Source: JADGQN01 sp035315185 (lineage in GTDB: Bacteria > Desulfobacterota > Syntrophorhabdia > Syntrophorhabdales > WCHB1-27). From it: a stretch of 64,000 nucleotides of DNA. Position 1 is the stretch's first letter, and each line of letters starts with the position of its first letter. Shown piece by piece: positions 25,781-33,070 of the stretch. The notes beneath the pieces were generated by a model, which did not search any database, was not told where the DNA came from, and saw nothing but the letters and a program-made list of their open reading frames with translations. The position numbers and the translations under genes were made by a program. The stretch spans positions 33,274 through 97,273 of the forward strand of contig DATFYE010000081.1 of assembly GCA_035315185.1 (NCBI GenBank). The letters run 5' to 3'.

Positions 25781-26593
25781 CTAGCTTACCGCACACAGAA
25801 TTTCTACCAGCCGCTCAAGGTCGTCCTTTGAATAGAATTCGATGACCAACTTTCCTTTGTTTCTCCCGTAAGTCACCTGTACCTTGGTTTTTAATGCTTC
25901 CCGCAACGCTTCCTCGATATCGCTGTACAGGGTTCTACGGGCTGTTCCGGCCTTGCGGGTCCGTTCAACTTCACGGACGGAAGCCCCTTCGTTCAGGATT
26001 CTCTTGGCGTATCTTTTCTGTTCTACCTCATTCTTAAGCGTGATGAGAACCCTACCGTGTCCCGAAGTAAGCTTGCCTTCCGATATGAGCTTCCTGACCC
26101 ACTCCGGCAACTTGAGCAGCCGTATGATGTTCGAGACCGAACTCCTGTCAATGCCGATCTTTTTTGCGAGCGCCTCGTGCGTGTAACCGAACTCATCAAC
26201 GAACCTCGTGTAAACGGTTGCCAACTCAATGGGAGAGAGGTCTTCCCTCTGGATGTTCTCAATCAGGGCTATCTCGAGGGACTCTTTGTCATCGACGTCT
26301 TTAATGATAGCCGGGACCTCTGTGAGTCCGGCGAGACGGGAGGCTCTGAATCTCCGCTCTCCAGCGATAATCTCGTAACCGTGCTCTTTCTTTCTAACAA
26401 GGATGGGCTGGAGTAATCCTTTTTCCTTTATCGAATTGGCAAGGTCTTCCAAGCCTTCTTCTCTAAGGTTAAAGCGCGGCTGTCGGGGATTTGCTTTGAT
26501 CTGTACTGCCGGAATGAGGGTGATTACCCCCTTTTCTTCGATATCCTTTAATATGGCCGAGAGGCCCCTGCCAAGAGGATCTTTTTTGCGCAT
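25781..26593 (-). CDS. parB: Chromosome partitioning protein ParB
   Basis: A 270-residue ParB/Spo0J protein. The N-terminal KKDPLGRGLSAIL is typical, the CTP-binding ParB box GERRFRASRLAG is near residue 77, the helix-turn-helix that reads parS spans about residues 130-165, and a short dimerisation domain ends the protein. It starts one base after the parA stop. ParB loads on parS near the origin, so the window may lie near oriC; I saw no canonical parS here. Confidence 0.95.
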   Translation of the reverse strand: MRKKDPLGRGLSAILKDIEEKGVITLIPAVQIKANPRQPRFNLREEGLEDLANSIKEKGLLQPILVRKKEHGYEIIAGERRFRASRLAGLTEVPAIIKDVDDKESLEIALIENIQREDLSPIELATVYTRFVDEFGYTHEALAKKIGIDRSSVSNIIRLLKLPEWVRKLISEGKLTSGHGRVLITLKNEVEQKRYAKRILNEGASVREVERTRKAGTARRTLYSDIEEALREALKTKVQVTYGRNKGKLVIEFYSKDDLERLVEILCAVS

Positions 26594-27358
26594 CTAGTTT
26601 CTGCTTGATGAGATTTCGGCTGCCAGCTCTAAATAGCTTTCGGCACCTTTGGAATTTATATCATAGAGCACCACAGGTTTTCCATAGCTGGGTGCCTCGC
26701 TCAATCGCACATTCCGGGGAATCACCGTGTTAAACACTTTGTTGCCCAAATGGCGTCTTGCCTCCTCCATCACCCTGAAGGAGAGATTGTTTCTTTTATC
26801 AAACATGGTCAGGAGAACACCGAGGATTTCCAGATTGGGGTTTACGCGCTTCTTGATGATAGTGATCGTTTTAAGGAGGAGCACGAGCCCTTCCAAGGCA
26901 TAATACTCGCACTGTAATGGTATAAGCACATAGTCTGCCGCAGCCAACGCGTTGACAGTGAGCAGCCCGAGGGAAGGGGGGCAATCAATGATCATGTGCG
27001 ACTGTTGATCCTTGAATTCGGCAAGGGCTTTCCGTAATACCATCTCTCGTTCCTCTACATCGAGAAGCTCGACCTCAACGCCAATCAGGTCCGGGTGCGA
27101 CGGCGCAAGATCCAGGTATGGAACTTGCGTGCGAAGGACAATCTCCTTCATGCTTTTTTTTCCAATGAGGACATCATAAATGTTTGAGGAGACTTTGTTA
27201 TATGAGATACCGACGCCACTGGTTGCATTGCATTGCGGGTCCATGTCGACCAGCAGCGTCCTTTTTTCTGCTATGGCTATGGAGGCGGAGAGGTTGACTG
27301 CAGTGGTAGTTTTTCCGACACCTCCCTTCTGGTTCGCAACGGCAATAATGGTTCCCAT
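26594..27358 (-). CDS. parA: Chromosome partitioning ATPase ParA (Soj)
   Basis: A 254-residue deviant-Walker ATPase. The N-terminal motif KGGVGKTTTAVNL begins at residue 11, Walker B-like IIDCPPSLG lies near residue 121, and the length fits a chromosomal ParA without an N-terminal DNA-binding extension. Gene order rsmG-parA-parB-atp is the classical origin-proximal arrangement. The 67 bases upstream contain a perfect 14-base inverted repeat and a candidate extended -10 element. Confidence 0.96.
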   Translation of the reverse strand: MGTIIAVANQKGGVGKTTTAVNLSASIAIAEKRTLLVDMDPQCNATSGVGISYNKVSSNIYDVLIGKKSMKEIVLRTQVPYLDLAPSHPDLIGVEVELLDVEEREMVLRKALAEFKDQQSHMIIDCPPSLGLLTVNALAAADYVLIPLQCEYYALEGLVLLLKTITIIKKRVNPNLEILGVLLTMFDKRNNLSFRVMEEARRHLGNKVFNTVIPRNVRLSEAPSYGKPVVLYDINSKGAESYLELAAEISSSRN

Positions 27359-27364
27359 AGACCA

Positions 27365-27378
27365 AATACATTAGCACA
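27365..27378 (-). promoter_or_regulatory. Candidate extended -10 element upstream of parA
   Basis: On the minus strand the sequence reads TGCTAATGTA 7-17 bases before the parA start. The same ten bases occur before rsmG near 28090-28099. TGnTAATGT resembles an extended -10 element. No good -35 is seen, and the match could be chance. Confidence 0.3.
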
Positions 27379-27403
27379 AAAGGTGCCGACTATGAAACTT
27401 TTT

Positions 27404-27440
27404 TATAGTGGGTCTTAGTGTCTTATTAAGACCCACTATA
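27404..27440. repeat. Perfect 14-base inverted repeat at the rsmG stop
   Basis: TATAGTGGGTCTTA at 27404-27417 pairs perfectly with TAAGACCCACTATA at 27427-27440 around a 9-base loop. The right arm includes the last codons of rsmG, whose stop is 27426-27428. A-rich runs, not T-runs, follow it on the minus strand. It may be a hairpin acting on the rsmG-parA message or a protein-binding palindrome; it does not match the parS consensus. Confidence 0.75.
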
Positions 27441-28070
27441 GACCTTTTTGTAGGCGAAGAGCTGGTACTCCTTTGGGCTTTTGGGCAGACGATATCGCGT
27501 CGCGCGTTCCAGCAAGAACCCGGCATAGCTGCCCCCCTCTTCTGTGCGCCCTTTGAGGAGATATGCAGTACCTCCCCGGGTGAGGTGATTTCCGCCTTTT
27601 TGCAGTATGAGCCTCGTAGATCCAAATCCCTTGCTCAGCAAAGCGTCAACGTGGAGAGGCTCTAAAGTTTCAATCCGCCCATGGATAAGGGACAGGTTGT
27701 CGAGGTTGAGACTTCTCTTGACGTGCCGTTGGAACTGGATTTTTTTTAGAGTCTTGTCGACCGAAAAAACCCGCATTGCCTGGTCGAGGATTGCAAGCGG
27801 GATTGCCAGAATCCCGCTCCCCGATCCCATATCAAGCACTGATAGCGTGTCTTTGATCATGCTGGAGAGAAAGAAGGTGTCGTAAAGGAGCTCCTGGATA
27901 ACCCATTCGATGGGCCGTTTGGCCGTGAGATTGACATGCATGTTCCATCGCCCCAGTTCATGTGTATAGAAAGAGAGCTTCTCCACCGTAGCAGGTGTGT
28001 AAGAGATGCCGAAATGGTCGAGCCCCTCTGTAATCAACCTTTCCGTTCCCGTTCCCTCGCTTCTTTTCAT
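27426..28070 (-). CDS. rsmG: 16S rRNA (guanine527-N7) methyltransferase RsmG
   Basis: A 214-residue SAM-dependent methyltransferase (GidB) that modifies G527 in the 530 loop of 16S rRNA. The motif LDMGSGSGILAIPLAI near residue 72 is the SAM-binding loop, and N-L-T-A near residue 47 (HVNLTAKRP) is the family N-terminal block. ATG 28070 is preferred over the GTG one codon upstream. It leads the parAB genes in the conserved origin-proximal order and diverges from the BamD-LptA fusion gene. Confidence 0.93.
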   Translation of the reverse strand: MKRSEGTGTERLITEGLDHFGISYTPATVEKLSFYTHELGRWNMHVNLTAKRPIEWVIQELLYDTFFLSSMIKDTLSVLDMGSGSGILAIPLAILDQAMRVFSVDKTLKKIQFQRHVKRSLNLDNLSLIHGRIETLEPLHVDALLSKGFGSTRLILQKGGNHLTRGGTAYLLKGRTEEGGSYAGFLLERATRYRLPKSPKEYQLFAYKKVYSGS

Positions 28071-28128
28071 CACCGCGGTTCTTTAAGTACATTAGCATAA
28101 ATCGTGCTCTTCTGTTATACTATGCCCT

Positions 28129-29679
28129 ATGCGAAAAACGCTCCTGCTTCTCGCTCTCGTGCCCCTTCTGATGCTGTCTTGCTCAGGAAAGAAGGACGTG
28201 GCGAAGAAGGCCGATAACCCGGGGATGATTTATGTCGAGGGCGTAGAACTGATGAAGAAGAAAAAGTGGGATCAGGCCATCTCCAAGTTTTCTCAAATTA
28301 GAGAGAATTATCCTTTTGACCCGATGGCTGATATTGCGACAGTCAAGCTTGGGGATGTCTATTTCGAGAGAAAAGAGTACCTGATGGCTTCGAGCGTGTA
28401 CACGGACTTTGTGAATTCCCACCCTGATGATGAGAATGCTCCTTACGTGCTCTGGAGGCTTGGGGAGTCTTTTGAGAGACTCTCTTTGACCATAGATAGG
28501 GACCAGACATACACGCTCAAAGGAATTGAGCGATTAACCTACCTCCAGAACAGGTATCCGGCGAATCAATATGCTCTGGACGCGACTGCGGCCCTGCAGA
28601 GACTCACGGAAAAGCTGTCAGACCGTGAGTTATACGTTGGAGAGTTCTATTACAGAACGGGTAATTTTAATGCCGCAACCATACGGCTCGAGTACTTTCT
28701 GAACAAGTACCCCGGCGCGAAGGGGACAGACAGGGCCCTCTTCACTCTTTCGGCAGCGTACAGAGAGTTGGCCGATATTGAGCGGTCCCAGTATTATATC
28801 CAGAAGCTGACCAGCGAATATCCCAACAGCCCGCTTCTCATTCCTAAAGGCAAGAAAGGGCGGACGGCTAAAACGGTAAAAGTGGCCAAGGCATCAACTT
28901 CCTCGTCTCTTCCTGATGAAAAGAAACCGCAGCAAATCATCGTCCAATCGCCTGTACCGGTAGGGTCTTCCGCAGGCCAGAAAGAGCCCGTGAAAGTGGC
29001 GGCGAAGGATAGTGACAGTGGCACGGGCCGAGGTGTAACGAGTGCAGATCAACAGGGTGGAACACCTCCGGCTGGCGATAAAGTTGTGGATAAGGGATCG
29101 CCCCTTAGCCTGACGGAGGAGAAAAAACCGCGACAGATAGTGCTGCGCCCGCCTGTCGATGAGACGAGTCCGGCCGCAGAAGAAAAGCAGACGACGGGCG
29201 ACTCTCAGCAAGGGGCCGAGGGTCAAATTGAGAAGGAAAAGGCCGCTAAGCCGGAAGGGAAGGGTGGCGTCTTTGGCTTTTTCAGCTCGAAAAAGCCGGT
29301 CGATATTGTCTCAGACACGATGGAAGGGTTGGACAAGGGGAAAATCATCATCTTTAAGGGAAACGTGTTGACAAAGCAGGATGATCTGCAAATTTTTTCA
29401 GATACACTGACCGCGCATTTGAATGAAGAGAGCAACGAGGTGGAGAGAGCCGATGCGGAAGGCAACGTCAAGATAGTGAAACAAGACCGGACCGCAACCT
29501 GCAACGAGGCCATCTTTGAGAACGCCAAGGGCGAGATAACGTTGAAGGGCGATGCAGTCGTCTATTCGGGCGCGGACAGACTTGCGGGAGACACGATTAT
29601 CTATTACATCAACGAAGACCGAGTAACCGTGGCGGGTGAAAAAGATAAAAGAGCCCGTGTTACTGTCCAGCCTAAGTAG
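28129..29679 (+). CDS. BamD-like lipoprotein fused to an LptA/OstA domain
   Basis: A 516-residue predicted outer-membrane or periplasmic lipoprotein. Residues 1-18 form a lipoprotein signal ending MLSC. Residues 30-230 are tetratricopeptide repeats of the BamD/YfiO type (GVELMKKKKWDQAISKF, then two further helix pairs with NSHPDDENAPYV). A low-complexity linker (about residues 240-385) holds two copies of a KKP(Q/R)QI(I/V)-type motif. Residues 388-516 match the LptA/OstA beta-jellyroll: VDIVSDTMEG, FKGNVLTKQDD, and GDAVVYSGADRLAGDTI. BamD inserts beta-barrels and LptA bridges lipopolysaccharide to the outer membrane; finding both in one chain is unusual. The frame is continuous with no sign of an error. 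It converges on the thioesterase gene with an 8-base overlap. Confidence 0.88.
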   Translation: MRKTLLLLALVPLLMLSCSGKKDVAKKADNPGMIYVEGVELMKKKKWDQAISKFSQIRENYPFDPMADIATVKLGDVYFERKEYLMASSVYTDFVNSHPDDENAPYVLWRLGESFERLSLTIDRDQTYTLKGIERLTYLQNRYPANQYALDATAALQRLTEKLSDRELYVGEFYYRTGNFNAATIRLEYFLNKYPGAKGTDRALFTLSAAYRELADIERSQYYIQKLTSEYPNSPLLIPKGKKGRTAKTVKVAKASTSSSLPDEKKPQQIIVQSPVPVGSSAGQKEPVKVAAKDSDSGTGRGVTSADQQGGTPPAGDKVVDKGSPLSLTEEKKPRQIVLRPPVDETSPAAEEKQTTGDSQQGAEGQIEKEKAAKPEGKGGVFGFFSSKKPVDIVSDTMEGLDKGKIIIFKGNVLTKQDDLQIFSDTLTAHLNEESNEVERADAEGNVKIVKQDRTATCNEAIFENAKGEITLKGDAVVYSGADRLAGDTIIYYINEDRVTVAGEKDKRARVTVQPK

Positions 29680-30097
29680 CCTTCAGGAACTGGATTTCAT
29701 CATTCTTTCTATACACGAGTGCCTGGCAGATCGCGACCAAACCTTCGCTGTCCTCCACGGTGATCTGATAGGTCGCCGTCCTTCTGCTCTTACTGACCTC
29801 CTTAGACTCGGCCCTCAATAGGCTGTTCTTGACAGCACGTTTGATGAACGTCATGTTCATGTTGAGGGCCAGAGCCACGGTGCCGTGGCTGTTCGACGAA
29901 ATCTCAAAAGCTTCATCAATGAGCGAGAACACAGCCCCGCCGTGAGCTATCCCGTGGACGTTATCGAGCGCGCTTGTATAGAGCATCTCACACAGGGCGT
30001 AGCCTTCCCGCACGTCTACAAGTCTTATGTCGAGGAGTCTTGAGAAAGGTTCTTCCGCGACCTTTTTCAGGAACGCCTCGCGTGTCCGTGCATCCAT
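29672..30097 (-). CDS. PaaI-type hotdog thioesterase
   Basis: A 141-residue hotdog-fold protein. The motif NVHGIAHGGAVFSLIDEAFE (about residues 45-63, shown here as HGIAHGGAVFSLID) is the catalytic region of PaaI-like acyl-CoA thioesterases, with the Asp/Glu in the long helix. It probably hydrolyses aryl- or acyl-CoA esters in the cytosol, which would fit an aromatic-degrading organism. It is followed closely by the thioredoxin gene on the same strand. Confidence 0.85.
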   Translation of the reverse strand: MDARTREAFLKKVAEEPFSRLLDIRLVDVREGYALCEMLYTSALDNVHGIAHGGAVFSLIDEAFEISSNSHGTVALALNMNMTFIKRAVKNSLLRAESKEVSKSRRTATYQITVEDSEGLVAICQALVYRKNDEIQFLKAT

Positions 30098-30100
30098 GTG

Positions 30101-30427
30101 TCAGCCAAGCACCTTCTTGAGGGAATTCTCAACAGTGCCCTTGGGTACGGCTCCGACAATGCGATCGACTACTTCACCCTTCTGGAACAGAAGAAGCGTT
30201 GGAATTCCTCTTATGCCGAACTTTGCCGGCGTCATGGGATTTGCATCCACGTTCATCTTCATCACCTTCACCTTGCCAGCGTACTCTTCCGCCAGGCCCT
30301 CGACAATGGGGCCCATCATCTGACACGGCCCGCACCACGTAGCCCAGAAATCGACCAGGACAGGCAGTGTAGATTCGGTCACTTCCTTTGGAAAGTCAGC
30401 GTCGTTGAGCGGTAAGGCCTTCTCCAT
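30101..30427 (-). CDS. trxA: Thioredoxin
   Basis: A 108-residue thioredoxin with the WCGPC active site at residues 31-35 and the cis-proline segment IRGIPTLLLF near residue 72. The start at 30427 is chosen because TAAGGAGG lies directly before it; a longer frame up to 30655 overlaps the zinc-ribbon gene and is not credible. It ends 4 bases before the thioesterase start, so the two may be cotranscribed. Confidence 0.95.
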   Translation of the reverse strand: MEKALPLNDADFPKEVTESTLPVLVDFWATWCGPCQMMGPIVEGLAEEYAGKVKVMKMNVDANPMTPAKFGIRGIPTLLLFQKGEVVDRIVGAVPKGTVENSLKKVLG

Positions 30428-30482
30428 GTACACCTCCTTAATTGAGTACAGCGAATGGCGCCCGCCATTCGGAGTATTACTT

Positions 30483-30644
30483 TCAGCTGAAACGGGTGGT
30501 CTTTCCACAACCCGAAGAGGCAGCCTGCTCTGAAGACTTACTACTGTCGAGGCTACCGCAAATTGGACACGCGGTCTTGCTCGATTCAGGCTTGGCCTCA
30601 AAGGTCTTGCCACACTTGTTGCACGTATACTTTTCTTCTGCCAT
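30483..30644 (-). CDS. Small zinc-ribbon protein (FmdB-like)
   Basis: A 53-residue protein with two CxxC knuckles: C8-C11 in TCNKCG and C26-C29 in ACPICG, then a Ser-rich stretch and a single Cys46. It resembles short FmdB-type or rubredoxin-like zinc ribbons often found near redox genes. The start at 30644 follows a GGGGGTGAAA ribosome site; a frame extending to 30671 is less likely. It lies 55 bases upstream of thioredoxin on the same strand. Function unknown. Confidence 0.72.
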   Translation of the reverse strand: MAEEKYTCNKCGKTFEAKPESSKTACPICGSLDSSKSSEQAASSGCGKTTRFS

Positions 30645-30757
30645 CGCGTTTTCACCCCCTTGGCTTTGCATTGATGCTCGTAATTAAATATAAGTAAACT
30701 AGCGGAGTATTACAACCGTCGCCCGGAGTTGCAGGAATCCTTCCTGCCTGGAGGCAG

Positions 30758-30862
30758 TCAGGTTCGAATTCCCAGGCGTGGGAAAACGTACCGATTGAGC
30801 ATGAACCAAGCGATCACGATGACCACGAGCAGAGCCAGACCCAACATCTGTTCCTCAGCCAT
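30758..30862 (-). CDS. Very small single-helix membrane protein, 34 aa
   Basis: A 34-residue open frame whose start codon shares a base with the stop of the zinc-ribbon gene upstream (TAATG junction), which supports translation by coupling. Residues 6-22 (MLGLALLVVIVIAWFML) form one membrane helix, followed by a short positively charged tail. I recognise no family. The tight junction and clean hydrophobic profile are the evidence that it is real. Confidence 0.6.
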   Translation of the reverse strand: MAEEQMLGLALLVVIVIAWFMLNRYVFPRLGIRT

Positions 30863-31053
30863 TACCAGATCACATCGGTTTTTTGCGCGCTGTGGGTCAT
30901 ACCGACGTAAACATCCTCGTCGGACAACTCGTTATAACCCATCTCTTTCCTGACTTGGCTACCACCACAATTCGGGCAGAATACGTTTCTCGGATTAGGT
31001 AAGAGGAAGAGACAACCGCATTGATCGCACAGGTATTCATCGGGTATCCGCAC
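30862..31053 (-). CDS. Small zinc-ribbon/rubredoxin-like protein, 63 aa
   Basis: Read from GTG 31053, which has AGGAGG seven bases upstream. Knuckles C9-x2-C12 (CDQCG) and C26-x2-C29 (CPNCG) should bind one zinc or iron; an acidic C-terminal half follows. The longer frame to 31134 lacks a ribosome site and overlaps the gene before it. It lies between the 71-residue Cys-rich protein and the 34-residue membrane protein in one compact operon. Function unknown. Confidence 0.72.
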   Translation of the reverse strand: MRIPDEYLCDQCGCLFLLPNPRNVFCPNCGGSQVRKEMGYNELSDEDVYVGMTHSAQKTDVIW

Positions 31054-31079
31054 CGTTCGCCCTCCTTTTTTCTGTGCAC

Positions 31080-31295
31080 TTAGGATCTTCCATGCACATC
31101 CAAATTGATAACGCAGCGACTCCAGTATACACAATAGTCAAGAGGATGCGGGCACGGCCTAGCGTTAATATCCACGTCCTGACTATACTTTTCACAACGA
31201 AGCTTTTGCATGTGCTCGAAGGAAACGCTTGTTACCTGCCTTAAATAGTATCTCCAGGCGCTGGGAATGTCAACAATCTTGCAATCAGACGTCAC
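31080..31295 (-). CDS. Small Cys-rich protein of unknown function, 71 aa
   Basis: A 71-residue frame from GTG 31295, which overlaps the stop of the metallo-hydrolase gene by three bases (GTGA junction). It has five Cys residues, at 5, 34, 48, 55 and 61; the segment RPCPHPLDYCVYWSRC holds three of them in a regular 6-7 residue spacing, suggesting metal binding. The aromatic-rich YYLRQVTSVSFEHM segment looks folded. I recognise no family. Translational coupling and Cys spacing support it being real. Confidence 0.62.
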   Translation of the reverse strand: MTSDCKIVDIPSAWRYYLRQVTSVSFEHMQKLRCEKYSQDVDINARPCPHPLDYCVYWSRCVINLDVHGRS

Positions 31296-31960
31296 ATATG
31301 TTGCACGGGAAAGAACTCTCGCAGAATCAACTGGAAGTTCTTTTCTATGGTCTTTTTCCCCTTGACGACCTCCCCGTGGCCAGGCACAAGATACTCGATA
31401 TCCAGCTTGGCAAGCCGCCTGATGCTCTCTGCCAGCGTATCGCTGTTGCCTCCCGGCAGGTCTGTCCGCCCGACACCCATGTAAAACAGCGTGTCTCCAG
31501 ACAAAAGTACCTGCCGGTCCTCCCAGTACAGACATATGGAGCCTGGCGAGTGGCCGGGAGTGGAGAGCACTCTGAAACGTTTTTTTCCGAGGGACAGAGA
31601 GCCCTCGGTCAGAAGAAGGCCAAACGGACCTTTCGGCATCTGGCAGCCGGTCATCATGAAGAGGTCTCTTCCCTCGTCCTGGACGTATTCGTATTCTCGC
31701 CGGCTCATAGCGGTTATTACGTCTGAGCCAAACCGCGCCACCGCTTCCATGTGATCTGGATGGCCGTGGGTACAGATAATGAGTTTGCTCGTGTCAGGAT
31801 CAATTCCGTCCCGTGCCGCCCCCTGAATGGCGTGGCTGAAAAGATGCGTGTGGCCGGGGTCAATGAGGGTCGGTACCTCTCCATCAATAAAGATGGTATT
31901 CGCATTGTTCTCCTGGGATGAGAGCCAGGGGTATACGTATAGATCTTCGAGCAGCTTCAT
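31292..31960 (-). CDS. Metallo-beta-lactamase-fold hydrolase
   Basis: A 222-residue binuclear metal hydrolase of the glyoxalase II-like group. Metal motif THGHPDH lies near residue 64, then the HSPGSICLY block near residue 138, SGDTLF near residue 155, and a late PGHG near residue 199. It probably hydrolyses a small thioester or related compound in the cytosol. Its stop overlaps the next small gene, and its start overlaps the stop of the PP-loop gene by 4 bases, so it belongs to one operon. Confidence 0.86.
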   Translation of the reverse strand: MKLLEDLYVYPWLSSQENNANTIFIDGEVPTLIDPGHTHLFSHAIQGAARDGIDPDTSKLIICTHGHPDHMEAVARFGSDVITAMSRREYEYVQDEGRDLFMMTGCQMPKGPFGLLLTEGSLSLGKKRFRVLSTPGHSPGSICLYWEDRQVLLSGDTLFYMGVGRTDLPGGNSDTLAESIRRLAKLDIEYLVPGHGEVVKGKKTIEKNFQLILREFFPVQHM

Positions 31961-32952
31961 GATTTCGGTCCTATCCTGTACCTTTCGAGATCGATATCGG
32001 CCCTCTCGGCACTCTCTCTTCTGGGGAGGCCGTCGAAGAACTCCAGGGTGATTTTCCGCGAGTTATTCTTGCTGTAAGAGGCCACAATGGAGACGATTGT
32101 CTTCACTAAGGTCTGCTCTAGCGGACCTTTGAATATTCCTGTAGGGCCCTTGAAAAAGACGGGGTAAGCCAGCGTATACGGCGGGTTCCAGAATGAGGTC
32201 AACCACTCGTTTTCATCCTTATTCCTTCCTAGAACCAGTTTTGCGTCATTAATCCTGAAGTGACGGCCGATCCTGAGGAGGGCCACGTCCTTCATGGAGA
32301 AGGGCTGATTCCGAGCCAGCAATTCTCCAAGCTTCTGCGAGTAGAGAGGGTCTGTCAAAAGACAGCCGCCCGCCGGGGTGCCGAACGCGCGTATGGCATA
32401 GTCTTGGGCCAGACGATACTGCTCTTTGCGTGACCTGCCTGAAATGGCGAGGAGCTTTGCCCGGTTTATCATGCCCTCTTGCTCCGGTCTTGACGGGGGA
32501 AAGAGTTTTGCAGAAAGCGGCCTCACGATGGATCCCGCGAGCCCGCTCTCCTTTTCAATCATGGCGATAGTCCGTCTCATCTGAGACATGGGCCTCTGGC
32601 CGAGGACTTCGCCCGTGACGACGAAACTGGCACCCTCGGCACTCATGACCTGGGAAGCTGCCTGCAGCATGAACACCTTGCAGTCTATACAGGGGTTCAT
32701 ATTCTTGCCGTACCCATGGGCCGGCTTTTTTACGATCTCTAGAAACTCCGGGCCCTTGTCCCGGACAATCAGTCGAATGCCAAGGTCCCGCGCTGCTTCT
32801 TCCGCAAGACCCCCTTTATCTGCTCCTATACTATTACAGAGCAGGGAAGTAAAGTGAAGCCCGACAACTTCAACGCCCTGATCGAGCACAAGTTTTGTTG
32901 CGAGGGCGCTGTCGAGCCCGCCGGACAAGAGTGCTATCGCTTTTGCGGTCAT
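31957..32952 (-). CDS. PP-loop ATPase related to tRNA thiolation enzymes
   Basis: A 331-residue cytosolic protein with an N-terminal PP-loop SGGLDS (residues 10-15), as in MnmA, ThiI and related enzymes that adenylate tRNA uridines before sulfur transfer. Cys residues in NPCIDC (88 and 91) and PAGGC (197) could act in sulfur transfer as the paired Cys of MnmA do. The C-terminal 120 residues are not the MnmA type. It may thiolate tRNA or another substrate. It is the first gene of the compact operon that also encodes the metallo-hydrolase and three tiny proteins. Confidence 0.75.
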   Translation of the reverse strand: MTAKAIALLSGGLDSALATKLVLDQGVEVVGLHFTSLLCNSIGADKGGLAEEAARDLGIRLIVRDKGPEFLEIVKKPAHGYGKNMNPCIDCKVFMLQAASQVMSAEGASFVVTGEVLGQRPMSQMRRTIAMIEKESGLAGSIVRPLSAKLFPPSRPEQEGMINRAKLLAISGRSRKEQYRLAQDYAIRAFGTPAGGCLLTDPLYSQKLGELLARNQPFSMKDVALLRIGRHFRINDAKLVLGRNKDENEWLTSFWNPPYTLAYPVFFKGPTGIFKGPLEQTLVKTIVSIVASYSKNNSRKITLEFFDGLPRRESAERADIDLERYRIGPKS

Positions 32953-33032
32953 AGATATACCGGAAGTGTTAATAAGGCAATATAATACCGTTTTTTCGAC
33001 GACCCTTCAAGGAGAGCAAAATTCCGTATGCG

Positions 33033-33061
33033 TATACATTTCACAGAATTTACATTATAAT
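33033..33061 (+). promoter_or_regulatory. Candidate sigma70 promoter for uppS
   Basis: TATACA at 33033-33038 and TATAAT at 33056-33061 are separated by 17 bases. Initiation would fall near 33068, only a few bases before the preferred uppS start, giving an almost leaderless message. A second TATAAT at 32981-32986 could serve a longer transcript. Confidence 0.45.
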
Positions 33062-33070
33062 GTAGCTGGA

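Noticed and set aside
27360..27425. Possible parS site near parAB
   Set aside because: The palindrome there does not match TGTTNCACGTGAAACA, and no such 16-mer was seen elsewhere in the window.
30101..30655. A 184-residue version of thioredoxin with an N-terminal extension
   Set aside because: The extension overlaps the zinc-ribbon gene in another frame, has no domain character, and the internal ATG has an excellent ribosome site.
30721..30800. A T-arm-like GGTTCGAATTCCC suggested a tRNA
   Set aside because: No acceptor, D or anticodon stems could be built around it; the minus strand here encodes the end of the 34-residue membrane protein.
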